Shown piece by piece: positions 25,596 to 34,668 of a stretch of DNA of 64,000 nucleotides. This stretch comes from Alkalibacterium indicireducens (GTDB taxonomy: Bacteria; Bacillota; Bacilli; Lactobacillales; Carnobacteriaceae_A), in assembly GCF_039522005.1 (NCBI RefSeq), contig NZ_BAAADA010000116.1, positions 23,620-87,619 on the forward strand, in the 5' to 3' direction. Each line of letters opens with the position of its first letter. Position 1 is the first letter of the stretch. Made by a program: the position numbers and the translations under genes. Under the pieces are notes generated by a model. It ran no database searches. It was given only the letters and a program-made list of their open reading frames with translations, and was not told the origin of the DNA.

Positions 25596-27107
25596 TTATA
25601 CCCCTGTTCTATTAATTAATGTATCGAGCATGTCGGAAATCGTCTGAAGCACACGAGCATTTGCCTGAAAGGCACTAGAGTATTTAATCATATCTACGAC
25701 TTCTTCATTGATATCCACGCCGGAAATTGATTCACGTCTTTGTGTCAGCAAGTGCATCAAGGCACTTTGAGTGTCCAGCATATTATCTTCCTGCTGTTTG
25801 ACTATACCCATCTTAGTAACCATACTGTTGTAGCGACTGAACAATGTTGAACCGACACCTGATCCTTCAATTTTCATCGAGTCCTGATTGAACGCCCAGC
25901 TCTCTGAATTAAGAGACAGATTCTGGTACTGAAGTCCGGAAATTGCTTGAGCCCTTGATCCATCACCTGAAAAAGTATTATTAAGGTCTTTACCTGAAAC
26001 AACGTTTTCGGGATTTTTTCTAAGTGACTCACTTACTCGGATAGTTAAAGCTGCATTTTCTTTAGTCAGTTCTCCGTTATTGAAGAAGTCGACTCCGCCG
26101 TTATCATAGTCTCCACCATTACTGTGGATGAGGTTGACTGCAGTAGCGAAGCTGAACGCAAACTCGTTTAAATCACTTTGCATGTCGGAGAGGACTTCAA
26201 GAGCGTCTTGAGTCCCTTTCATTGATCCTTTTTGAGGATTGATAAACGTTGCAGAACCATCTTCATTCTTAACAATGACTTTACCTATTAAACTTTCGCC
26301 TTCAGGACCTTCAACGCTGTCTCCATTTGAAAGGTAGAATGTGCCGTTCTCTTCTTTAGTGACCACTGCGAGTTCTTTGCGTGACGAACTGTCCAGTACG
26401 TTGGTTCCGGCAACATCTACAGATACTCTGTTAAAACTGTCACGTTCAACCGTGATGTCCACTTTACCTGCTAAATCTGTCAGCAGTCGATCCTGCTGAT
26501 CCAGAAGGTCGTTAGGAGTAAACCCACGAACAGATGCCTGCCAGATCTGATGGTTCAGATTTTCCAGCTGCTTTAAGGTTGAGTTCGCGTCTAGTGCGGA
26601 TTTATCCAGTTCATTTAATGTATCTTTATGTAAGCTGTTCATGCTGTTAGCCATATGATGGATCGTATCGGTAAAGGTTTCGGTTGTCTGAACCAGCATC
26701 GTACGCGCTGATGCCTGTTCTGGATTAGACGCAAGATAGGTCCAGGCGTTGAACACTTCAGAAATCTGATTGGATAGACCAGTATCCGACGGCTCGTTGA
26801 ACGTTGCTTCCAGTTGGCCGATAATATCTGATAGGGCTTTATGTTTCTCTGTAGTTGAATGTGCGTCTCTCAGTTGTGTGTTGACATACTGATCGCTTAC
26901 TCGGTCAATGTTTCCGATACGCACGCCTGTACCGATCTGTCCAACCCCTGCAACACTTTGAGCCAGATCAGCCTGCATCGTAACGCGCTGTCTTGTATAT
27001 CCCGTTGTATTGGCGTTCGCTACGTTATGTCCGATAGTCTGAAGAGCTGTCTGCTGGGCGTTTAGGCCTTTAGTAGCTGTATTTAAAGTTCCAAATAATC
27101 CACTCAT
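25596..27107 (-). CDS. flgK: Flagellar hook-associated protein FlgK
   Basis: 503 aa. The N-terminus has GLFGTLNTATKGLNAQQTALQ and GHNVANANTTGYTRQRV, the FlgK form of the axial motif. The C-terminus has SISGVDINEEVVDMIKYSSAFQANARVLQ. It joins hook to filament together with FlgL. AAGGAGAAAGCAT precedes the ATG. Confidence 0.95.
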   Translation of the reverse strand: MSGLFGTLNTATKGLNAQQTALQTIGHNVANANTTGYTRQRVTMQADLAQSVAGVGQIGTGVRIGNIDRVSDQYVNTQLRDAHSTTEKHKALSDIIGQLEATFNEPSDTGLSNQISEVFNAWTYLASNPEQASARTMLVQTTETFTDTIHHMANSMNSLHKDTLNELDKSALDANSTLKQLENLNHQIWQASVRGFTPNDLLDQQDRLLTDLAGKVDITVERDSFNRVSVDVAGTNVLDSSSRKELAVVTKEENGTFYLSNGDSVEGPEGESLIGKVIVKNEDGSATFINPQKGSMKGTQDALEVLSDMQSDLNEFAFSFATAVNLIHSNGGDYDNGGVDFFNNGELTKENAALTIRVSESLRKNPENVVSGKDLNNTFSGDGSRAQAISGLQYQNLSLNSESWAFNQDSMKIEGSGVGSTLFSRYNSMVTKMGIVKQQEDNMLDTQSALMHLLTQRRESISGVDINEEVVDMIKYSSAFQANARVLQTISDMLDTLINRTGV

Positions 27108-27118
27108 ATGCTTTCTCC

Positions 27119-27484
27119 TTAAAGTGATTGATCAAATAACGTGCTTTTTTTCGTGTCGTCAAATGTCCCTTTTTTCGAGTACGTATTGTTCTGCTTGGCT
27201 GCTTTTTTGATATGCTCAAGCAATGTTTCAGTGTATCTGATCGACTGTTCGGTCAGCATCAGGTTCGTTTCCTGAAGGGCTTTGACTTCACGAGAAAGAA
27301 CGCTGAGTTTATCCACCTCAACGTCGTCTTCGCTGAACTTAGACAAAGTAATCATAAGGTCTTCTTTCTCCTGAATGATTCCCGGCAGCTTTTCCGCATC
27401 ATTTTCGATGAGCACTGACTTTTCTCTCTCAAGTACGTCTTTCAACTGGGAAAGATGCGCCAGCACTTCTTCTGTTTTACTCAT
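27119..27484 (-). CDS. flgN: FlgN-like chaperone for FlgK/FlgL
   Basis: 121 aa, helical and charged, with the pattern LSQLKDVLEREKSVLIENDAEKLPGIIQEKEDLM common to FlgN. FlgN keeps hook-junction proteins unfolded for export. The call also rests on the order flgM-flgN-flgK-flgL, as in Bacillus. It is 4 nt from flgM. Confidence 0.85.
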   Translation of the reverse strand: MSKTEEVLAHLSQLKDVLEREKSVLIENDAEKLPGIIQEKEDLMITLSKFSEDDVEVDKLSVLSREVKALQETNLMLTEQSIRYTETLLEHIKKAAKQNNTYSKKGTFDDTKKSTLFDQSL

Positions 27485-27488
27485 TCAA

Positions 27489-27770
27489 TTAAAGCTCCTT
27501 TTGTTCCTGAAGCGCTCTGACCAGTCCATCTGTGATCTTGCTGGGATCCACTTCGTACTCTCCATTTTGAATAGCCTGCTTGATCGCATTGACACGTTCA
27601 GAAAAAGCAGCTTTATCGGCATCAAGTAATGCTTGTGCTTCTTTAGAAATACTGACCTGGACAGCTTCTTTTGACTGTGTTTTAGGAGCTGGTTCAGTAG
27701 CTATTTCTTTTTTTAGTTGTTTAGACTGGTTTACTGATGAAACCATGTTTGAGTATTTATTTATTTTCAT
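27489..27770 (-). CDS. flgM: Anti-sigma-28 factor FlgM
   Basis: 93 aa, small and polar, with a disordered N-terminal half. The C-terminal sigma-binding helices are VSISKEAQALLDADKAAFSERVNAIKQAI and YEVDPSKITDGLVRAL. FlgM blocks SigD (encoded at 2324-3040) until it is exported through the finished hook. Its gene has a sigma-28 promoter, so SigD makes its own inhibitor. It begins the flgM-flgN-flgK-flgL operon. Confidence 0.9.
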   Translation of the reverse strand: MKINKYSNMVSSVNQSKQLKKEIATEPAPKTQSKEAVQVSISKEAQALLDADKAAFSERVNAIKQAIQNGEYEVDPSKITDGLVRALQEQKEL

Positions 27771-27848
27771 CGTTGGAACTCTCCTTTACCCTACACCATT
27801 TAGCCGACAGAGATTCAAAATATTACGCTTTGGTGTATCTAGTCATTA

Positions 27849-27875
27849 TTATCGGATAGTCGAAACAGATATTAA
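27849..27875 (-). promoter_or_regulatory. Sigma-28 promoter of flgM operon
   Basis: On the minus strand TTAA (27872-27875), 15 bp, TCCGATAA (27849-27856). It lies about 80 nt before flgM and is nearly identical in layout to the hag promoter. Confidence 0.85.
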
Positions 27876-28009
27876 CCCTTTTTCCCAATTTACAAAAACT
27901 AGAATAAGTATATCGAAAAAATCAGCGAAATGTAACCCTTTGATGAGTCCAATCTGTGACGCGGATAGACTCGTCTTCATATCAGGCAAGCTATATATAG
28001 GTAACAGAG

Positions 28010-28197
28010 TTTAGTTCAAATGAAATCCGCCTGATGAACTGCACTATTGATGTCTCATAATGCAGTTCACGATCACAAGGATCCCCTGAACTACACTGGC
28101 CAGTAAACCAGTGTAGTTCAGGCACGTTTTCAAACTCTAAACTGCATTATCCACTATCCAGAATGGAGTTCACAACTACTAATCAGAATAAACTCAA
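28010..28197. repeat. Array A: alternating inverted half-sites, 51-bp period
   Basis: Eight 9-bp half-sites follow TGnAGTTCA (R) or its inverse TGAACTnCA (L): R 28010, L 28035, R 28061, L 28087, R 28112, L 28138, R 28164, L 28189 (the first and last are degenerate). Spacings are 25, 26, 26, 25, 26, 26, 25 bp. One L-R pair forms a perfect 15-bp hairpin (28085-28099 with 28108-28122). Another pairing (28058-28068 with 28140-28150) is a perfect 11-bp stem enclosing it. The sequence between half-sites is not conserved. It lies between the fliY terminator and the flgM promoter; the stretch 27880-28009 holds nothing else recognised. Confidence 0.8.
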
Positions 28198-28222
28198 CCT
28201 GGCAAAAGATTTTCTCCAAAAG

Positions 28223-28248
28223 AAAAAAGCAGGATTGCTCCTGCTTTT
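28223..28248 (-). terminator. Terminator of the chemotaxis/switch operon
   Basis: The minus-strand stem AAAGCAGGA / TCCTGCTTT with a GCAA loop is followed by a T run, 8 nt after the fliY stop. Confidence 0.88.
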
Positions 28249-28256
28249 ACATCTAC

Positions 28257-29366
28257 CTAGTCTTTATTCAAATGACGGACACGCTGTTCTTTACTTAGAA
28301 TATTTGTGATGCGGATACCAAAGCTTTCATTGATAACGACGACTTCGCCTTCTGCAATCAGTTTTCCGTTGACGTATATTTCAAGTGGTTCGTCAGTCAT
28401 CTTGTCCAGTTCAACAACAGATCCTGTATTCAATGACAGAACATCTTTGATTGTCTTACGACTTTTGCCCAGAACGACACTGAAGTCGAGCGGAACATCC
28501 ATAATCAGGTCAAGATTACGAGGCGTATTTTTGGACTCGTTTGGGGTCAGATCCTGGAATTTAGGCTTCTGAATGCTAACCGACTCTCTTTGAACAGATG
28601 ACTCTTCAGCCGGTTCCACTTGTTCTTCCTGAGACGGATGTGTGTCTTCAACAGGCTTGACTATAACCTGGTCGCGGCCGTGCACCACTTCAGCTTCATC
28701 CCCTAGCATAATATCAGTAATCTCCAGAGCTGTTTCGAGGGGCAATATTTGCATGATTTCACTTTCCAGCAAGCCCTCAACACTTAATCTAAATGATGTG
28801 GTGCAAACCATTTCATTCTGGTCAGGCATTTCAACTGCTGCTTCTTCAGCGTTTTCCCATTTCTTTACAGTCGGTGGTGATATGTCCACACGTCTGTCGA
28901 ACATAGTAGCCATAGCTGTAGAAGCAGATCCGATCATCTGGTTCATGGCCTCTGATACGGCACTCAGTTCAAGTTCAGTGAACTCACTATCTTCGACATT
29001 CGTTCCGTCATTCCCCATCATTAAATCAGCGATAATAATTGCATCGTTCACATCGATCATCAGGACATTTTTACCAATCAGTCCTTCTTTGAACGAAATG
29101 GTCGTGAATACTTTTGGCGTTTCATTTGCATCGACTATTTCTTTTATTGTCGCGCCTTTGACCACAGGTGTTGTAATTTTCACTTCTCGATTCAATAACT
29201 GGGAAAGAGTCGTGGCTGCCTGTGACATGGATATGTTACCGACTTCGCCAATGATATCTTTGACATCCTGACTTAACGGATCTTCCGTCGGCTCAGGGGT
29301 CTCAGGTTCGACCGACCCGCCATTAAGCATGGCATCGATTTGTTCCTGTGTTAACTGCTCACTCAT
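28257..29366 (-). CDS. fliY: Flagellar switch protein FliY (CheC-like phosphatase plus FliN domain)
   Basis: 369 aa from ATG 29366, inside the last codons of fliM, with GGAGGAGAG upstream. It opens with the C-ring/CheY-binding type peptide QLTQEQIDAMLNGG. The middle is CheC-like with two S/D-x3-E-x2-N centres: DIIGEVGNISMSQA (about residue 40) and SAVSEAMNQMIGSA (about residue 130). The C-terminal 75 residues form the FliN domain (LDFSVVLGKSRKTIKDVLSL.. ILSKEQRVRHLN). It should both build the C ring and dephosphorylate CheY-P. It is the last gene of the operon. Confidence 0.94.
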   Translation of the reverse strand: MSEQLTQEQIDAMLNGGSVEPETPEPTEDPLSQDVKDIIGEVGNISMSQAATTLSQLLNREVKITTPVVKGATIKEIVDANETPKVFTTISFKEGLIGKNVLMIDVNDAIIIADLMMGNDGTNVEDSEFTELELSAVSEAMNQMIGSASTAMATMFDRRVDISPPTVKKWENAEEAAVEMPDQNEMVCTTSFRLSVEGLLESEIMQILPLETALEITDIMLGDEAEVVHGRDQVIVKPVEDTHPSQEEQVEPAEESSVQRESVSIQKPKFQDLTPNESKNTPRNLDLIMDVPLDFSVVLGKSRKTIKDVLSLNTGSVVELDKMTDEPLEIYVNGKLIAEGEVVVINESFGIRITNILSKEQRVRHLNKD

Positions 29367-30363
29367 CGTCACTCTCTCCTCCCGTAAATTTCAGTATTTC
29401 GACTGCCAGTTTCTTATTCAGCAGTCCAGGTTTGACCTTAAAGTAAGGTTTATCTTCAACATATAAGGTCAATGGTTTGGATGTCTTTTCGTCCAGCTGT
29501 ATAATGTCGCCTTCTTCCATTTCAAGGAAGTCCGAGACATGCATCTGTGATTCTCCCAGAACCACTTCAATGTCTACAGGTACACGGTCCAGATTATGCG
29601 CAATTTGTCCTCTTTCAGAAGAATCAAACTCTTTTCCGGAATGGAACCAGTTCTTGAAACTGAGTTTGTCGAGTATGTCTTCAAAGAATATGTATGGAAT
29701 GCACATGTTAAGAAACGTTTTCTGTTCACCTAAGGACACTGCAAATGTAACCATCACAACGGGTTCATTCGGGGACATCGTCTGAAGCAGCTGGGGCTTC
29801 GTTTCCGTGTCTTCTAAAGTAACATCAATTTCCTTGATGTCTCTCCAGGCTGCTTCAAAAGAACGCATAAGAGCCTTAAGGACATCCTCAAGTATAGCCA
29901 GTTCAATATCAGTGAAACTGGATTTGTTTTTCAGAGTTTCTTCTGATGATACTTCAGTATAACCACAGAGAAGCTCAACGATCTGCAGACTGAACTGAGG
30001 ATTGATCTCCAGAATCTGCAGGCCACTTAATGGGGAACTTTTAAATATGCCCATTAAAGTAAAGCTTGGGACGGAATGGACGAATTCGTCAAAGGAGACC
30101 TGTTCGATGGCGGCAATCTTAGCTTCGACAGGCTTTCTCAGTTGAGTCGACAGCATATTGGATGCCAGTTTCGAGAAATCCTCAAAGACCATAGTGATCG
30201 TTGACAGATATTCTTTAGACAAGCGGACAGGTCGTCTGAAATCGTAAGTCTTGACCTTCGCGCCACTTGTTTCCTCATCCATTTCTTCTGTATCGATTTC
30301 TCCGCTATCCATGGCTACCAGCAAAGCATCTATCTCTTGTTGGGATAAAACTTGTTGGCTCAC
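29359..30363 (-). CDS. fliM: Flagellar switch protein FliM
   Basis: 334 aa. The N-terminal CheY-P binding peptide is VLSQQEIDALLVAMDSGE. The CheC-like middle domain spans about residues 45-230, and the C-terminal FliN-like domain has VDIEVVLGESQMHVSDFLEM. It starts with GTG 30363, whose GTGA overlaps the cheW stop. It is the central C-ring protein that reverses rotation when CheY-P binds. It overlaps fliY. Confidence 0.95.
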   Translation of the reverse strand: MSQQVLSQQEIDALLVAMDSGEIDTEEMDEETSGAKVKTYDFRRPVRLSKEYLSTITMVFEDFSKLASNMLSTQLRKPVEAKIAAIEQVSFDEFVHSVPSFTLMGIFKSSPLSGLQILEINPQFSLQIVELLCGYTEVSSEETLKNKSSFTDIELAILEDVLKALMRSFEAAWRDIKEIDVTLEDTETKPQLLQTMSPNEPVVMVTFAVSLGEQKTFLNMCIPYIFFEDILDKLSFKNWFHSGKEFDSSERGQIAHNLDRVPVDIEVVLGESQMHVSDFLEMEEGDIIQLDEKTSKPLTLYVEDKPYFKVKPGLLNKKLAVEILKFTGGESDDE

Positions 30364-30779
30364 GCTACTTCCTCTTTCTCTTTAAGAATTGAGTCAATAT
30401 TTATGATACTGACCATTTCATTGTAGACAGAGACATAACCGTCAACAAGCGCATCCTCCTCATCGTCGAATCGCTGGATCTGATCTTCAGTGATGTCGGT
30501 AACTCCGACAACCTTTCCAACCATCAGTGCAAGCGGATTATCTTCTGTATTCACAATGACGGTATTATTGTACCACAATTCTTCTGAAGCGCTAGACTCG
30601 TTAAGCAGAGCTTCAAGGTCGATCAGGGTCATGATCTGACCTCTCAGGTTGATCAGCCCCTTAGTCCAAGATGGTCCCTGGGGGATAATCGTCTCCTTGA
30701 GAGGAGTGGTAATTTCCTCTATATTCTCTGTATTGAAGCCATAAAATCGTTCTTTTAATTTGAATACTATCAGCTGCAT
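30360..30779 (-). CDS. cheW: Chemotaxis coupling protein CheW (first copy)
   Basis: 139 aa, a single CheW domain: MQLIVFKLKERFYGFNTENI at the start, WTKGLINLRGQIMTLIDLEALL in the middle and VSVYNEMVSIINIDSIL at the end. It links receptors to CheA. It lies next to fliM rather than to cheA. A second cheW gene is at 36212-36682. An 82-nt gap separates it from cheY. Confidence 0.92.
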   Translation of the reverse strand: MQLIVFKLKERFYGFNTENIEEITTPLKETIIPQGPSWTKGLINLRGQIMTLIDLEALLNESSASEELWYNNTVIVNTEDNPLALMVGKVVGVTDITEDQIQRFDDEEDALVDGYVSVYNEMVSIINIDSILKEKEEVA

Positions 30780-30861
30780 TGAGCAAATCCCCCTCGGTTA
30801 ATCTTCGGCTAATTCATGATGTGACAGAATTCTGAATCTTTATTCATTTAAATTGAATGAA

Positions 30862-31224
30862 TTAACTAATGGCCTTATCCAGTGCCTTGATTACACGTTC
30901 CGTATCAAATGGCTTGACGATGAAATCCATTGCTCCTGCACGAATGGCGTCCATAACCATCGTCTGCTGACCCATTGCTGAACACATCAATACAATTGCG
31001 CTGCTGTCCATCGCCTTGATTTCTTTCAAAGCTTCTACACCGTCTTTTTCGGGCATGGTAATATCCATGGTAACGATGTCGGGCTGAACTTCTTTGTATT
31101 TTTCAACAGCTTCATTCCCGTTCTGGGCTTCTCCAGCTACTTCATATCCATTTTTCTCCAAGATATCTTTCAGTTTGATGCGCATGAAAGCTGCATCATC
31201 GACGATTAGTACACGTTTACTCAT
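30862..31224 (-). CDS. cheY: Chemotaxis response regulator CheY
   Basis: 120 aa, a lone receiver domain. The acidic pair is D9-D10, the phosphorylated residue is D54 (VTMDITMPEKDG), and the conserved lysine lies in VKPFD near residue 104. Phosphorylated by CheA, it binds FliM and FliY. It lies 16 nt downstream of cheC, which encodes its phosphatase. Confidence 0.95.
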   Translation of the reverse strand: MSKRVLIVDDAAFMRIKLKDILEKNGYEVAGEAQNGNEAVEKYKEVQPDIVTMDITMPEKDGVEALKEIKAMDSSAIVLMCSAMGQQTMVMDAIRAGAMDFIVKPFDTERVIKALDKAIS

Positions 31225-31240
31225 TTTATAAATCCTCCTA

Positions 31241-31837
31241 TTATATTCCTAGTTGTATCAGTAATAGTTCCAATGTGTTGGGTTTTGGCACGAAGTACAG
31301 ACTGCCTTCGATCTTATGCCCTTCACTGTGAAAATTATTCCTGATGATAAATAGCTCATCACTGTACTGTTCCTGCTGCATATAGACGCTGGTCAGAATG
31401 GATCCGAACAGATCGGTCGTCATGACCGGGAGTGAAGCGATCAGTGGTTTACTGATCAGCTGCATCACTGCCTGAAGGAAAGACTGAAACAGGATATTGC
31501 TCAGTTCCTTCAATGCTGAATCGATCAGGTCTTCTGTAAACTCCGTTGTTTCCGGCAGCAGCATCTGAGCCAGTTTCTCTGCATCTTCAGGATCAATCAC
31601 GAATAAAAATACTCCGTACTTCTTTCCGTGCAGTTCAGAAAGGACAGCCTTAACAATTGTATCATCAGATTGTACTGTTTGATAGACCTCTTCGTAAGAA
31701 AGTAGTTCAACAAAGGGGACATCCATATCCACCGGACGTCCGATCATCTTGGACAGGCTGGTTGCAGCATGTCCGCCGCCTATATTGACGACTTCTTGAA
31801 GCGCATCTTGTCTGAGCAGTGTATGATCTTTCGTCAT
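31241..31837 (-). CDS. cheC: CheY-P phosphatase CheC
   Basis: 198 aa from ATG 31837, 1 nt after the cheA stop, with AAGGA upstream; the longer frame lies inside cheA. Two phosphatase centres follow D/S-x3-E-x2-N: DALQEVVNIGGGHA near residue 10 and SALKELSNILFQSF near residue 105. CheC removes phosphate from CheY and works with CheD, encoded in the same operon. Confidence 0.92.
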   Translation of the reverse strand: MTKDHTLLRQDALQEVVNIGGGHAATSLSKMIGRPVDMDVPFVELLSYEEVYQTVQSDDTIVKAVLSELHGKKYGVFLFVIDPEDAEKLAQMLLPETTEFTEDLIDSALKELSNILFQSFLQAVMQLISKPLIASLPVMTTDLFGSILTSVYMQQEQYSDELFIIRNNFHSEGHKIEGSLYFVPKPNTLELLLIQLGI

Positions 31838-31838
31838 C

Positions 31839-33869
31839 TTATCTGTCCTTCTTTCTCGTACAGATCGATGTGACATCAAGAATCAGACTGATGCTTCCAT
31901 CTCCGAGAATGGTTGCTCCGAGGAAGTTAGAGACGTCATTTAACTCACGTCCTAGTTTCTTGATGACGATTTCTTTCTGATGGATCAGCTCATCAACAAC
32001 CAGTGCGTAGCGGTTTTCACCGATCAGAACGATGACTACATGATGAGTGCTGTCTTCAACTTCAGCAATATCCAAAGCTTTGGATACTCGAATTAGAGGG
32101 ATAGTCTGGCCTTCGTACTTATAGACTTCCTTCTGATGAACAGATATTGCTTCTTCCTCATCAAACCGGTTAACTTTGTCGATAACCGCTTGTGGAAAGG
32201 CAAATGTTTCCGTTCCTACTTTGACTAGCAATGACTGAATAATTGATAAGGTCAGAGGCAGGGTAATTCTGAACGTTGTCCCTTTACCGACCTCGCTGAA
32301 GGTTTCGATTGTTCCGTTCAGGCTGGATATTTTTTCCTTAACAGCATCCATTCCGACTCCACGACCGGATATACCTGTGACAGAAGCAGCCGTTGAGAAT
32401 CCTGGGTGAAAAATCAGATTTTGGATCTGCTCGTCGGACATCCCTTCAGTCGAAATACCTTTTTTATTGGCGCTTTGTTCAATCAGTCGAGGATTCAGTC
32501 CTTTGCCGTCATCAGACAAAGTCACAATAACCCGGTTGCCCTCAGGATAAGCGGACAATTTGATTGTTCCAGTTCTTGGCTTACCTGCCTGTTCACGTTC
32601 ATCCGGCATCTCGATGCCGTGATCAGCCGCATTTCGAAGCAAGTGAATGAGTGGTTCCCCAATCTCCGATACGACTGTCCGATCAAGCTCGGTGTCTTCT
32701 CCTTCAGTCAGGAAGTCGATTTCTTTCCCAAGTTCATTAGTCAAATCTCTCATCATACGTGGGAAACGCTGAACGACTACGTTGAAAGGCTGCATACGCA
32801 GCTGAAGGACCAGTTCCTGAAGTTCTGTAGTAATTCGGCCGACCTGTGTCAGTGGTTCATTCAGTTCCTGAAGCTGATTCTTTTCAGAAACGTCCTCGAG
32901 TCGTGTCCGGTGAATAACCAGCTCTGACACTAGATTCATAAACTGATCCAGTCTTGTCAAGTCTACTCGTATGGTCTGACGAGCGGGAGCTTTCTTACGC
33001 TCCGGAATTTTCTGTACTGACTCGTTGACTTCAATTAAAGCCTCAGAATCTATCTGATTAACCGGAACAGATTGCGCTACTTCTGACTTGTTCTGTCTGT
33101 TCATCTCTTCTTCTATTGTAGTAGCAGTGACGATAATTTCTTCGATTTCACTGCTTCCTTCTACGTGCTTTTCGATTTCTTCTTTATCTTCTTTAGACAG
33201 GAAATAAAGAGTGACCGGACCTTCCAACTCTCCCTGTTCGAGAGCATCAGCTGAGGGTTTCATTTGAACAAAATCACCGATCTGCTCCAGTCGATTCAAC
33301 AGCATAAAGGCACGTGCGGCTTTCATCATGCTGTCTTCTTCTACTCGAACACCTATAGCATACAACTGGTAACCTGTCGCTTCTGCCGACTGAACAGCCA
33401 GTTGATCCGCTTCTTCCAAATCAGGGAAGTCAAAATTCGGTTGACTGTTTTCATTAAGTACGGCTGAATCGGACGCTACCCCTTCTTCAGTAGCGACTTG
33501 ATGCAGCCTCTTTACAAGTGCCGATATATCGACAGCTTCCACGTTTTCAAGACGCAGATTTTCAACGATTTCAGTCAACAGATCTAAGCTATCAAAGAAC
33601 AGAGAAATCAGTTCACTTGACACTTTCACTTGATCGCTTTTAACCAGTTCAAACACACTTTCGACCGCATGAGTCAGTTTGGCCATTGTTTCAAATCCCA
33701 TAGTTGCTGCCATTCCCTTAAGAGTATGGGCCGCTCTGAATATTGCGTCAATAATCTGCTTATCTTCAGGATGCTGTTCCAGCTGAAGGACTTCTTGGTT
33801 CAGTATGGCTAAGTTTTCATCTGTTTCTTCAAAGAACAGATCCAGATATGCACTATTGTCTTCCATCAT
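31839..33869 (-). CDS. cheA: Chemotaxis histidine kinase CheA
   Basis: 676 aa with all five domains: P1 with phosphorylated His48 (RAAHTLKGMA), a P2-like CheY-binding region (about 160-260), the P3 dimer helices (LTRLDQFMNLVSELVIHRTR), the P4 ATPase with N-box HLLRNAADHGIE and G-boxes ..DDGKGLNP and GRGVGMDAV, and a C-terminal P5 CheW-like domain. It phosphorylates CheY and CheB. It lies 15 nt downstream of cheR. Confidence 0.96.
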   Translation of the reverse strand: MMEDNSAYLDLFFEETDENLAILNQEVLQLEQHPEDKQIIDAIFRAAHTLKGMAATMGFETMAKLTHAVESVFELVKSDQVKVSSELISLFFDSLDLLTEIVENLRLENVEAVDISALVKRLHQVATEEGVASDSAVLNENSQPNFDFPDLEEADQLAVQSAEATGYQLYAIGVRVEEDSMMKAARAFMLLNRLEQIGDFVQMKPSADALEQGELEGPVTLYFLSKEDKEEIEKHVEGSSEIEEIIVTATTIEEEMNRQNKSEVAQSVPVNQIDSEALIEVNESVQKIPERKKAPARQTIRVDLTRLDQFMNLVSELVIHRTRLEDVSEKNQLQELNEPLTQVGRITTELQELVLQLRMQPFNVVVQRFPRMMRDLTNELGKEIDFLTEGEDTELDRTVVSEIGEPLIHLLRNAADHGIEMPDEREQAGKPRTGTIKLSAYPEGNRVIVTLSDDGKGLNPRLIEQSANKKGISTEGMSDEQIQNLIFHPGFSTAASVTGISGRGVGMDAVKEKISSLNGTIETFSEVGKGTTFRITLPLTLSIIQSLLVKVGTETFAFPQAVIDKVNRFDEEEAISVHQKEVYKYEGQTIPLIRVSKALDIAEVEDSTHHVVIVLIGENRYALVVDELIHQKEIVIKKLGRELNDVSNFLGATILGDGSISLILDVTSICTRKKDR

Positions 33870-33884
33870 CTTCCTCCTATCGCA

Positions 33885-34664
33885 TTACATCATTTTTTCA
33901 TAGATGAACGAAGACACTTTCTTCAGTCTAAATTGTTCAGGCTGATAAATTGTCTCTGTCGCACCTGTAAACAGTAAGCCACCTTTGACCAGTGAATCGC
34001 TCATTTTTCGGTAGATCTCTTCTTTAATTTCATGTTTAAAATAAATCGTGACATTTCTGCAGACAATGACATGCAGGTTCTTTTCAAACTCATCAAGAAC
34101 CAGGTCGTGCTTTCTGAAATCAACCATCTCTTTGATCTGATCATTAAGCACATAGCGGTTATTTTCGAGAGCAAAATAATCGCTGCAATCGATCACTGAG
34201 ACATTCTTTAGCTCACTTTCTTTAAAAATACCCGTTTTTGCTTTTTCTAAAATCGTATCATCGATGTCAGTAGCAATGATCTTTTTCTTTAAAGGGAGGG
34301 AATGACGGTCAATGATCATAGCTAATGAATACGGTTCTGCCCCAATAGAGCAGGCTGCGCTCCAGATCGTTAGCTTATCAAATTTTCTAGAAAGATCGGT
34401 AGTTAAAAGCTCTTCAAACTTCTCGAACAAGTCTTTATTTCTGAAAAACTCCGTTACATTGATCGTAATGTAATCTAGAAACTGTTTTCTGATTGTTTCA
34501 TCGCCATGTATCATTATGGAGTATTCTTTTAAATCATTGGCTCCCGCCTGTCTCATGACAGTCTGGATTCTTCTGTTAAGCTGCTTTTCCTTATATGCAT
34601 CCAGACGGATATTTAAATTTGTATGAACCCAGCTATAAAAATAATCAAAGTCTAAAGTTGTCAT
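33885..34664 (-). CDS. cheR: Chemoreceptor methyltransferase CheR
   Basis: 259 aa. The N-terminal CheR_N helices (LNRRIQTVMRQAGANDLKEY) precede a SAM-dependent methyltransferase with IWSAACSIGAEPYSLAMI and ATDIDDTILEKA. It adds methyl groups to glutamates of the receptor signalling domains. No pentapeptide-binding partner tail is seen on either receptor here. cheB ends 4 nt upstream of it. Confidence 0.95.
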   Translation of the reverse strand: MTTLDFDYFYSWVHTNLNIRLDAYKEKQLNRRIQTVMRQAGANDLKEYSIMIHGDETIRKQFLDYITINVTEFFRNKDLFEKFEELLTTDLSRKFDKLTIWSAACSIGAEPYSLAMIIDRHSLPLKKKIIATDIDDTILEKAKTGIFKESELKNVSVIDCSDYFALENNRYVLNDQIKEMVDFRKHDLVLDEFEKNLHVIVCRNVTIYFKHEIKEEIYRKMSDSLVKGGLLFTGATETIYQPEQFRLKKVSSFIYEKMM

Positions 34665-34668
34665 ATGG

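Noticed and set aside
28010..28197. CRISPR array
   Set aside because: The conserved parts are only about 9 bp and alternate in orientation, the period is 51 bp, and no cas genes are near.
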